From Echria macrotheca (lineage: Eukaryota; Ascomycota; Sordariomycetes; Sordariales; Schizotheciaceae), in the NCBI GenBank assembly GCA_030411725.1, contig MU839827.1, forward strand, positions 4,161,027-4,225,026: a stretch of 64,000 bases of DNA. Reading direction: 5' to 3'. Below are positions 55,363 through 64,000 of the stretch, piece by piece. Numbering within the stretch: position 1 is the stretch's first letter; every line of letters starts with the position of its first letter. The position numbers and the translations under genes were made by a program. The notes below the pieces were generated by a model. It ran no database searches. It was not told the origin of the DNA and saw only the letters and a list, made by a program, of their open reading frames with translations.

Positions 55363-58300
55363 CTATTTCGGCAGCCACGGAAACTTCTTCTTGCTCGACT
55401 CGGCCCCGCTGCCGGAAGCCGGCTCGACCTGGAGGCTGCGCTGGTACAACTCCTATATACGGATTAGCAACGCACACCTTGACTAGTACAGAGAATAGTG
55501 ACCCACCTCCTCATCCGACATCATCCGGCAGTCGAGGATCAACTCCCTCGTCAGGTCGTGCCGGTGCAGGTTCTGGTACGGCTGGCCCTGGCTCTTCATG
55601 ATGGGCAGCAACACCTCCCCAAGAACCTCAAACTTCTTCCAGTTGATGCGGTCGTTATTCGGTCCCACAAATGTCCGGCTACCCTCCTCGGCCGACACCA
55701 GATCACGTCGGTGCAGCGGCATGAACGGTATTCGCGGCAGTGGCGAGTTCTCCCACGCTAGCCGGTACGCAAAGTGGCTCTTTTGCGTGCCCATGAGCAA
55801 CACCAGCCGCGCAAACCGCTTCTGCACATCAGCTGACACGAGCGCCCGCGTCTGCGCCAGCCGGTGCACTGCTGTACCATTGATTCCCGCCAAGACGGCC
55901 GCGAGGCCATTGTAGTTGTTGAGCAGCCGTAGCCGCTGCGCAATAATCATAAATTTCTCTAAACACGGGGCGCGGTGCTTGGCCTTGTCGCGGATCAGGA
56001 TCATGTTGGCTACCCACTTCGCGACATGGTTGAAGTGAGACACCATACGGTTTACGTTCTTCAGACTTCGACATCTCTCCTTCTGGTCGGGTGGCAAGCT
56101 GACGTGACGCACCATGTCGCGGATCCGGATCGAGCTGAACATTATCCAGTCGATCCGCGTCATCTCCTCGGCGATGCAGTCGGGGTCAATGTCCATGAAC
56201 ACGTGGTAGCGACTCTTGTCCAAAGTAAACATCGAGCCCGGGACCAGCGTCGCCGCCTCGCGTTCGTAGTCTTCATGTTGATGGTACTGGAAGCGCGTTG
56301 GAATCCGGCCGTGGTCCGCCCCCGAGAGCTCTGAACTCTGTGATGGTCGGCCTTGTTCCGGGAGTCCGGTGGACTCTTCCAGCTGTAGTGAGCTCATTGA
56401 ATCGGTAAATTCGCTCTGTCTCCGCCCGGCATCCGCGTTGGGAAGCCTTTCGTGCCCGTGTCCATCTTCCCTCTCGTCGCATTTTGCCCATCCGGTATCA
56501 TCGTCCTCGACCACCCTGTGCAGATGCGACCGCATCTGGTGCGCGGCGGTAGCGAACACCGGATCGGTCGAGAGCTGCCGAATCAAGTCCTGCAAGCCGG
56601 TCCTTGTCGGGGTTCGGGCGAAATCCCCAGGGTACAATGACACCCATTTGGCCACGACCTCGATCATGCGCATCTGGATTTCCGTCTTGACGAGGAACTG
56701 TGTTGTCTTGTCCGTCTTGACACGGTCCAATCGCGTCACAATGGCGGTCAAAAGTTCACAGGGCGCGGCGAACTTGCGGTACAGACAGAGGAAAATGTCG
56801 GCAAAGTTGTTGTCGGCCCGTGTCATTTTGGGGGCTAAGAGCCGATCGATGAGCTCGTCAAAAGGCACGCCCGTCATCTTTGGCCTATCCATAAAGCTAT
56901 CGTCGCTGCGTTGTAATATCGGGATATCATCCGAGTATCTATACGACTCGGCGTCGGATTCATCGACGTCCAGAAATGATTCGGGCCCCGCGTCTAGACG
57001 GATCCCTGGCGTCCGTAGCATACTCGACACCGTCTGGGACGGACCGTCTTCCGGAACCTCAGACCCCAGAGTCGTCCCTAGAAGGTTAGAACCGAAATTC
57101 GGCACACCGTATGCTCCATGAGCCTGGTATTCCAGTCTCGGTGACCTGGAAGCCTGCGCCCGATGGTAGCCGCCTTCCGGGGGAGGCGGGGGGGGAAACC
57201 CTCGTAAAAGAGACAGGTCCGAGCTAGCTCTACTGTGTTTGCTATGCTGGCTTAGTGGGCGGCCGTTTAGCGTGTCTGGCGGTGCGTCGAGGTTTGCTGT
57301 CGAAGCGGCACGTCTCCTCAGAGCTGCACCGTCAGCCTTCTCCGCTGCTCCTGCGCGGATTAGCTGCATGTCAGATCTCCACATTCGCTCTGCTTACCTC
57401 TTCGAACTGCCACGGCAGCTCGCAACATAGCCTGGAGACATTCCTTAGTGCTTCCAGGTGAATTGGGAGAGATCTTGAAGTGCGCGGCGCAGTTGGGGAA
57501 AGCGGCAGCAACGCCTGCCGGGTCGAGCTGCCGCAGCTCCTCTGGAGCATCATATTTGGTGGCAACCAGAACGGTCGGGAGCGATGAGTTGGCCAGCGCG
57601 GCTACAGGGTCAGATACAAGTAGTCATCTGAGGGACTGGAAACACTCACAGAGTGTCGAATGGAGGTCTCTCACGCTCTCCTTGTTGGTGACGTCGTACA
57701 AAATCAGGGCGCCGTCCATCCGCGGGAGGATGTGGCCGTCTATCTGCTTTGGCCATTGTATCGGTTGGCTGGGGTCAACCTCGAAGCCCTCGAGGTCAAG
57801 CTCGACGAGGGTGACAATGCGGGCGACGCCGTCCATGTCTTGGCGGAACGTCGTGACATTGTGGTTTGGCGGACGTGGCGTCCGCAGTACACGGTGTACA
57901 AACGACGACTTTCCGACGCCGTTGGCGCCAATAATGGCGATATTTATGGGTTCCATGGCCATCTTGGTCTGGTCAAACTGGCCCAGCGGTCAGCAGTCTG
58001 GGGGCGCGCCTCTGTGGGTAGCAGAGGAGGCCTTCTCTTACCCAGGGGGTGGGATTGTTGTCGCTCAGAGACTCTTTTCGAGGCGGCGGCCACGGTCGCT
58101 GGCGCGGGTCATTGCGTTGATCGGCGGTCGTGTCGGGGATCGGGGTCGCACCGGTGGTGGGAGCGTGTGGGTCGAGGAAGAAGGGCCCGGTGCCGGTCGA
58201 CGAGATGGAGTCGCGTGGATTCGCCGGGGGGTCGTCGAAGAGGAGGAAGGATCCGCCCCTCGAGACGAGCACCGAGGTCCGTAGGCGAACGACGGGAGGC

Positions 58301-58431
58301 AGAGCCGCAACCGGGTCACCGGCGGTACGGGAGGACGAGGCGGGCCCGGGTTGGCGCGGGGAGGTCGCGGGGAGGGGAGCTCGAAGGGAGCGGTCTGACA
58401 CGCTGGGATGAGCCTGAGCCTTCACCCACAT
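55363..58431 (-). CDS. Ras-type guanine nucleotide exchange factor fused to an N-terminal GTPase-like domain
   Basis: Exons are complement(58042..58431), (57650..57977), (57398..57601), (55507..57350) and (55363..55452), giving 951 residues. Residues 1-130 are Ser/Pro-rich with a conserved-looking RTSVLVSRGGSFLLFDDPP. A small-GTPase-like domain follows (about 136-305): P-loop GANGVGKSS, DLEGFE as DxxG, and VATKYDAPEE as the [NT]KxD motif. Then come a Ser/Pro linker, the REM/RasGEF_N domain (about 466-586, FDELIDRLLAPKMTRADN), an acidic linker, and the CDC25-type catalytic domain (about 694-922) with AEEMTRIDWIMFSSIRIRDM, NVNRMVSHFNHVAKWVANMI and RLRLLNNYNGLAAVLAGING. The enzyme should load Ras or Rap-type GTPases with GTP. 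The start at 58431 is the most likely; the frame is open further upstream. Confidence 0.88.
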
Positions 58432-61235
58432 TGCAACGACATGGCGGCGCCAAAGAGACAAGAGGGAGCATACCCCTTCAGACCCGACCACAATCGGGTG
58501 TCTACAAAGAGAAAAAAGAGGTCGGGGGACACGGGGGAGCCCGAGGGAGTCGTTCAATCCACGTCGGGCTCGAATTCCCTACCCAGCAGGGCGAGCAATT
58601 GGGCGACGCGACGGGGGTCCGCGATAACTAGTCGAGGGGGACGAGGGACAAGCAGCCAGGGCACAGGTACAGCACCCAGCAAGGGTTCGTTCGCTCCGCT
58701 GTCACTCGTCACTCGTCACTGGACTGCGAAGGGGAATGCACGCCGCCGGGACCGCTTGGCTGCTCCAACATGGCCGGACTGCGTGGAATCTAGCTCGGAC
58801 GCGGCCGTGATCCTACCGTGGATTGGCCCGGTTGGAAAGGGAGGCCGTCATTCGAGAGCGCGGTGAGGGGGATACCGACGAGGCTGCTTCGTGATGGCTG
58901 TTGGACACGCCAATTCCGGGCTGCTGCTGTGGGTGCGGTTTCGAGGGGAGCGCCCCTGCGCCTGCAGTTGTCGTGCAGCACAGCGATGGGGTCGCAATTT
59001 GGTCGTGGCCAGCAATTGTGCCGTCAATCAACACCAGGACCGTGTGCGGCGTCAGAATAATTGTCGGGATCGAGCCATGAACCTGGAACCTGGCGGGTTG
59101 AAGACGTGTCTGCGAGACTGCAAAGGAGAGGAGGAGGTGAACCCCTCATCCTGATTTGCCTGTGCTCAATGCCTCCGTCCCGGTGAGCATCCGTGGGCCC
59201 GTAGCCATCACACCGCCCGCCTGCTCACTACCATTTTATTAGCCCGCGTGATGCTGTTTTCCATGCGTACTGTGCCGGCAGCACAAATCCAGCAAATCCA
59301 GATATTTACCGCCGTCTTGCTCTTTCCAGATCGGAACTGTTGGAAGTCGTTGCGCTCTACACCCCGATCTGGGTTTGAAAGGCTATAAAAGGGATTATTC
59401 ATTTTAGCCTCGATCTTGTTATGGTTCGCCCAGCTGGCAGTACTCTAGATCTAGAGTAACTAGCGGTCCGCTCTTGCCTGACAGCGTCCGCCGTCCGAAT
59501 TGACTTGTCACATTTCCGTCACCGATGCTATGGTCCGAACTTTATCACAGCAGCCCGCTTGTCTACACTACGTACAGTTTACAGTAGAAAGCAAACCACA
59601 TCTTCGAGGCCCATCAATCATCCCGACATCATACAGATACGAAACCGAACTCGAGGGTTTGCAGTTCGTGGCAAACAGCACTCCTCGGTTCTGATGGAAG
59701 CGGGTGTCGTACTCTCCGTCAAGCACGCGGAATACTTGCCGCCTGGGATGGGCTTCAAGCCGCAGGCTGGAAACATGCAAGTCATCACAGCTGGCTGATT
59801 GCCTCAAGCCTTCCAGCCCTGCGAATCGCGATCCAATTTCTTTTTCTGGCCGTCAAGCTGTGATCATTCCTTCGAGATGGTGACGGCCGTCTTTTTTTTC
59901 ATCCAACACTTTCAAGTCCGTCACGGTGATTGCCGTCACATTGTCATTGCATGTTCCAATGGTCAAATATAGATGGACACCCAGGGTCATCCTCGGCGAG
60001 TATCCAGCAAACGAGCACCTTGGCAAAACAAGCCCACAGTTTTAATTCAGACATGTGAGTCGGTGACCCGTCGGTGAGTTCACATCACGGTTCAACAAAC
60101 CTGGCTGGTGGAACTCGTACAATACCGCGCCGCGTCCCAGATGCATATTGCCTCCGGTACTTGGGCGGACTCGGCAGCTGCTCCGCATCCGAATGTCATT
60201 TGGAACTGCCGCCTCTTGTTGGGAAAACGCAAAGTGATGATTCTCTTTCCGAATCATGAACAGCACTGAACAAACCACCGACAAGCGGAGCCCCGACCCC
60301 AGATTTTCAGATTCAGCACCCCGCATCTCAACCCAATCTCATCGATTTTCAGGGTCCGGGGCTGGCAGGGATGGGGGAGCCACACACACTTCCCCCGGAA
60401 AAGCTGTTCACTTCAGGGTCCTAGAGTAAGCTGCTTTGAGCACCTCCCGTCTCCCGCCTGCGAACTCGGACGTATCCCGTAGCCCGAATCGGGGTTCCCT
60501 CCTGCAACAGACCTGCAAGAACTGTGAGCTTTTTGCGTATGCAGCCGCCACCGGTACGGGATTGGACACATCAGCCGTCAGCCATGGTGGTCGAGGGTCT
60601 CGGCCGAGGGAGAGAGAACGGAACAAGTCTGGGGCGGAGACAGCGACAGACATATGCCGCTAGCAAATTAGCACGGCTAGTGTACAGTTCCAGGACGTCA
60701 AATGACCAAAACACAACGGAGCTGTCCGTCCATCCGCCGCGGTCCCCTACACTACCCAGACAGCGGCCGGGCTACGAATCCGGCATCTGATCGCTTGCCA
60801 CCGCTGGCAGTGGCACGCCCGCGTCGGTTGCAACCCACCTGGCCACCGATGGTTGCTCGCTACTGCGCGCCAGCCCGGTTTTGGGCGAGGTGCCATGCCA
60901 TGCGCAAGCAGAAAAAAAAAGGACGAAAGGGATGGATGTTTTGACTGCTGCGTTAACTAGACTTGGATCGCTGCTGGGCTGCTGGCTGGACAGGGGTCGC
61001 CCTGTTATGTATATTGAGACCACCCCCTCCGCTCTTTTCTGGCCAAGCTATAGCTCACCTGCTCCCATCTCGAAAGCTGAGGGCAGGGCCGTGGCGCGTC
61101 TCTTCGATTCAGAACTGGCTGGCGGTTGAACAACAAAACACCCTTGGATCGGACCGCCCGTTGTCCTCACCACCAGCCGAGTCTGTCACCGCGAAAGCGC
61201 GCGCCATCGAGGCCCCCTCTCTGTGATCCAAGGCG
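58432..61235. promoter_or_regulatory. Divergent intergenic region, 2.8 kb
   Basis: This separates the RasGEF start (minus) from the hypothetical gene at 61.2 kb (plus) and must hold both promoters. No credible frame is seen. Noted are CACTCGT heptamer repeats near 58707-58723 and an 18-bp perfect palindrome at 59441-59458. The sequence at 59.2-60.1 kb is less GC-rich. Confidence 0.4.
59441..59458. repeat. Perfect 18-bp palindrome
   Basis: TACTCTAGATCTAGAGTA reads identically on both strands. It lies in the RasGEF/hypothetical divergent intergenic region, about 1.0 kb from one start and 1.8 kb from the other. It could be a dimeric factor site or a chance structure built from CTAG units, which are common in this window. 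Confidence 0.8.
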
Positions 61236-62501
61236 ATGCCAAGTGAAGTAACGTCTACCGAGGAAAACGACGTCAACATGAGCTACTCAACCGACACCCA
61301 GCAACTCCTGGTGCTTTCTGGCCCAGCACACGCCATCACATCAAACACCATCATGGCGCCAAGGCAACGATCCACGACGGCGCAGATGGGCCACTTCGAC
61401 CCGGACGAGCTGAGGCACCGACTCTACAAGCTGATGAATGAACGGCACGACAAAGCGCTCATGGAAAGGTGTGCGGAGGGGGCGAGAAGACGGAGGGAGG
61501 ATCAGAAAAGACACATGGAGGAGGAGATGCGGAAGGAGGCGCAAGCGGACCAGGACAGACTCAGGGATATGTCGAGCTCAGGGGCGGCGGCGCCGCAACC
61601 ACCACCGCCAGCGAAGACGGCCACGACGCGCAAGTCATATCACCACGTGCCCCGGGAAGCCGCCAAGCAGTTTGCGCGAACCACGACCGTCGAGATCCAC
61701 TCGCCGCCGTTGTTCAGCGACCAGCAGCAGCAGCAGCAGCATCAGCAGCAGCCGACATACAAGCGGAGCTATCTCCTAGAAGACCGCGGCGAGAGCATCT
61801 TCATCGCCAGACGCCAAAGCCATGATCCCACGCCCACCATCGACAACAAATACTCCTTCAGCGAAGAAAAGCGCCGCCTCATGCTCCCACCCCTATCAGC
61901 ATCAGCATCATCAGCATCATCCCGGAACCCCTTGTCCTCTCCAACAACAACAACCGGCCCAAACCAAAACCAAAACCAAAACCAAACCAAAAAACACCCT
62001 TCCTCTTCCTCAACAACGGCGACGACCACCACCTCCCCCTCCAAGACAGTCGAGAAGGACGAAAACACCCCCCCGACGGAGTACTCACCCACCACCACCT
62101 CGCCCATCTCACCCGCAGCAGCAGCCGCCGCCTTGGCAAGGGAGCACCGCGTCGACTGGACGCAGAGCGACGAGACCAATTCCAAGGAGCCTTCCAGTTC
62201 CCGTCACCATCACAGGGGGAGCAGGCTACTCCCGGCCGGGCTGCTTAGGAAGGCGGATTCGCTTTTTGGGTTGCGTGGGGAGCATAAGAATGGGACGGCT
62301 ACCACTACTGCTAGTACCGTTTCTGGAGGGGGAGGAGGAGGAGGAGGAGGAGAGACAGCTGCTGGTGCTGCTGCTACGGGTGCTACCGCTGGTAGTAGTG
62401 GTGTCGCTGGGGATGAGGACACCAAAAAGGGACAGCGCTCGTCGTCGTCTAGGAGCACGTTCCTCGCTAGGCTTGTTAGCAGCAAGCGGTTGGTTGGTTG
62501 A
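61236..62501 (+). CDS. Hypothetical protein with charged coiled coil and low-complexity tail
   Basis: This is a single exon of 421 residues from 61236. An in-frame ATG at 61353 (MAPRQRST) may be the true start, giving 382. The layout is a strongly charged helix (about 55-112: DELRHRLYKLMNERHDKALM and following Arg/Glu/Lys), then KSYHHVPREAAKQFARTTTV, a poly-Gln run (about 162-172) and YKRSYLLEDRGESIFIARRQ. Long Ser/Thr/Pro/Asn-rich stretches, a nine-Gly run and two basic end blocks (LLRKADSLFGLRG; STFLARLVSSKRLVG) follow. The ordered blocks between repeats argue for a real protein. I do not recognise the family. Confidence 0.68.
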   Translation: MPSEVTSTEENDVNMSYSTDTQQLLVLSGPAHAITSNTIMAPRQRSTTAQMGHFDPDELRHRLYKLMNERHDKALMERCAEGARRRREDQKRHMEEEMRKEAQADQDRLRDMSSSGAAAPQPPPPAKTATTRKSYHHVPREAAKQFARTTTVEIHSPPLFSDQQQQQQHQQQPTYKRSYLLEDRGESIFIARRQSHDPTPTIDNKYSFSEEKRRLMLPPLSASASSASSRNPLSSPTTTTGPNQNQNQNQTKKHPSSSSTTATTTTSPSKTVEKDENTPPTEYSPTTTSPISPAAAAAALAREHRVDWTQSDETNSKEPSSSRHHHRGSRLLPAGLLRKADSLFGLRGEHKNGTATTTASTVSGGGGGGGGGETAAGAAATGATAGSSGVAGDEDTKKGQRSSSSRSTFLARLVSSKRLVG

Positions 62502-63101
62502 GGGATGGTCGCTCACCACTGGTATCTGGCATACACACATATATACATATATATATAATCGATGATGGTAAATATGTGGATTGGGAGGGAGGGGGGGACG
62601 GAAGGAGGAGGAGGGAGAACATAAGGTTTTGAACGCATGGATGGATGGATGGATGGCCATCTGTACATGATGTATGTACACAAGTTGTTGCCTTTTATTA
62701 CCGTTTGTTTGCTTTGCGGCTGGGAAACGGGTAATGAGTTTAGGTATATCCCGCTTAGGTTAGGTAATAATGATGATGACTTGTTTCAATACACGACTGC
62801 ACATCTCTCTCAAAACGATCTATAGTCTCTTGAGTAAAATCCTTCTCTTCTTGGGTATCAAGTCTGTCTAGGGTGTGTTGGGTATCATAGGTCTGTTTAC
62901 TTTACACAGACGATTCAATATCGTACAACTCATCCATTCCGCCCGCCATCGGAATATCCAGGTCCTGCTTCTATAAGGGAAAACGCAGTTCCTCACGCCA
63001 TCTCGAAATACCCAGAGACTTGTTGTAATCAACCCAAACTCCTATCCGCCAAACCGTAAACAGGGCTCGGAAAGAGAGAAGAGATAAAAGCAAGAAGCGC
63101 A
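62502..63101. other. Intergenic, tail-to-tail, no gene seen
   Basis: This is the space between the hypothetical gene and HIT1. It has (TA/CA) tracts at about 62530-62560 and ATGGATGGATGG near 62637-62655. Both 3' UTRs should lie here. No RNA gene is seen. Confidence 0.45.
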
Positions 63102-63986
63102 TCACCTATCCCGCTCCTCACTCTCCTCCTCCAGCAGCCGCCCGATGATGCGCGTCTCCTCTGCCACAACCTCCTCCCGAACCAGGGCCGTCGCATCCTT
63201 GGCTCCCTTACCACCCGGGGCTGACGACTCGTTCTTGGACAGCAGGTAGAGCACAAGATCGCAAAACTCGCGCACCCCATCGCCGGTATCACCCGGGTCC
63301 GTCCGCGCCCTGCGCAGCGCCGCCGCGCCCTGGCGCAGTCCAACGTCACGCGACCACATTGGCTGTTTCTTAGCACCCAAGTTGTTGAGGACGTGCTGCT
63401 TCGAGGGCAGGAAGCCTCCGCCGCCACCGCCGGTGTCATCGTCGGGGGGCAGTGTCGTCTGATGGATTTTGGAAAGCTGTGATTGGAGGTGGGGGTACTT
63501 TTTGAAGAGTCTTGTGATATCGGCGCGGTGGTCAAAAAGGACATCGTATGGGCTCGGAGCCTCTCCCTTAGAGCTAGGCTGCAGCTGTGATGTCGGCGGT
63601 TGTTGGGCACTCGGGCCGGGTTCGGGCATCGCAGGGTGGTTCTCCTTGTGAATGCGATTGCACGCGACCGAGCAGCTAGTTACGGGCAATCACCGGCACG
63701 TCAGTTCAGAAGTCGTAAAGACAAAGGGGGATGGACAGAGATGTTCGTACTATGGTTGCCGGCACCGGGGGCACTTATACTTGCCCAGCTCGGCATTGCA
63801 GACCGCACACAACGGGGGACCAGGCTTGCTCGGAGGATCGGCGCTGTGCTCTTGTTGCTCTTGTTTGATAGCCATCGTGGCCAAAGACACCTTGATTTCC
63901 GCAGTCGGAGTGTGGACGTGAACCTCTACGGTTGCCCCAGGTCCCGTTGAGGGCGGGGCATCGTCGGCAACCGAAGAGGGCGCCAT
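63102..63986 (-). CDS. HIT1: HIT-type zinc-finger protein, Hit1/ZNHIT3 (box C/D snoRNP assembly)
   Basis: Exons are complement(63751..63986) and (63102..63675), with a 75-nt intron (GTACGA donor, CTAG acceptor), giving 269 residues. The zinc-finger spans the intron: C60-x2-C63, C72-x2-C75, C80-x3-C84 and H88, H92 (CAVCNAELGKYKCPRCRQPY then CSVACNRIHKENH). This is the zf-HIT pattern. The body contains SPYDVLFDHRADITRLFKKY, matching the helical region of fungal Hit1-like proteins, and an acidic C-terminus. Hit1 stabilises Rsa1 and aids assembly of box C/D snoRNPs through the R2TP/Rvb1-Rvb2 machinery. Family assignment to Hit1 rather than another zf-HIT protein rests on overall size and context and is less certain than the finger itself. 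Confidence 0.85.
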
Positions 63987-64000
63987 GAGGCCTGTATCGT

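Noticed and set aside
58432..58557. Further N-terminal extension of the RasGEF (in-frame ATG at 58557)
   Set aside because: The added residues (Pro/Arg/Leu/Cys mixture) do not look ordered. The ATG at 58431 directly precedes the conserved-looking N-terminal block. It cannot be fully excluded.
61469..61825. 118-codon plus-strand frame
   Set aside because: It is a shifted frame inside the 421-residue hypothetical gene, Gly/Arg/Ala-rich because of the underlying GC-rich codons.

Overview
This window is nuclear DNA of a filamentous ascomycete (Pezizomycotina). A Sordariomycete, probably of the order Sordariales, fits best, but that placement is inferred from overall style and from protein similarity I recall. 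The evidence is short (45-130 nt) GT-AG introns with CTAAC/CTGAC branch points, GC-rich coding sequence, an intronless tRNA-Gly, and recognisable fungal housekeeping proteins. There is no operon structure; genes are monocistronic on both strands.

Layout. 1-12.7 kb is compact: the 3' end of an unknown gene, TMA46 (-), OST4 (+), a YRA1/Mlo3-type mRNA export factor (+) with a 780-nt intron, a low-complexity small gene (-), p23/SBA1 (-), VPS24 (+) and tRNA-Gly(GCC) (-). 12.7-34 kb is very sparse: one small serine-rich gene at 15.8-16.3 kb, then about 17.7 kb with no gene I can support, containing a lower-GC tract at about 24-27 kb with a possible LTR relic. 34-39 kb is one large WD40 protein gene (1617 aa). 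42-44 kb is a SLAC1/TDT-type anion transporter with an inferred 8-nt exon. 46-47.5 kb is PRS1 (PRPP synthetase). 49.2-53.8 kb is dense: RPC9 (+), a divergent Rho-like GTPase (-), PUS3/DEG1 (+) and PIG-H/GPI15 (-), arranged as two tail-to-tail pairs. 55.4-58.4 kb is a RasGEF fused to its own N-terminal GTPase-like domain. 61.2-62.5 kb is a hypothetical basic/coiled-coil protein, and 63.1-64.0 kb a HIT-type zinc-finger protein (HIT1).

How the genes relate. Several act in gene expression (TMA46, YRA1, tRNA-Gly, RPC9, PUS3, HIT1), some at the ER and endosome (OST4 and GPI15 in glycosylation and GPI anchoring, VPS24 in ESCRT-III), and two encode unusual small-GTPase modules. They do not form a gene cluster. 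I see no secondary-metabolite cluster, CRISPR array or intact transposon. The points most worth a second look are the Rho-like GTPase with substituted catalytic positions, the GTPase-RasGEF fusion, the 8-nt exon, the long YRA1 intron, a possible mitochondrial isoform of PUS3, and the gene desert. All exon coordinates were read by hand from splice motifs and reading-frame continuity.
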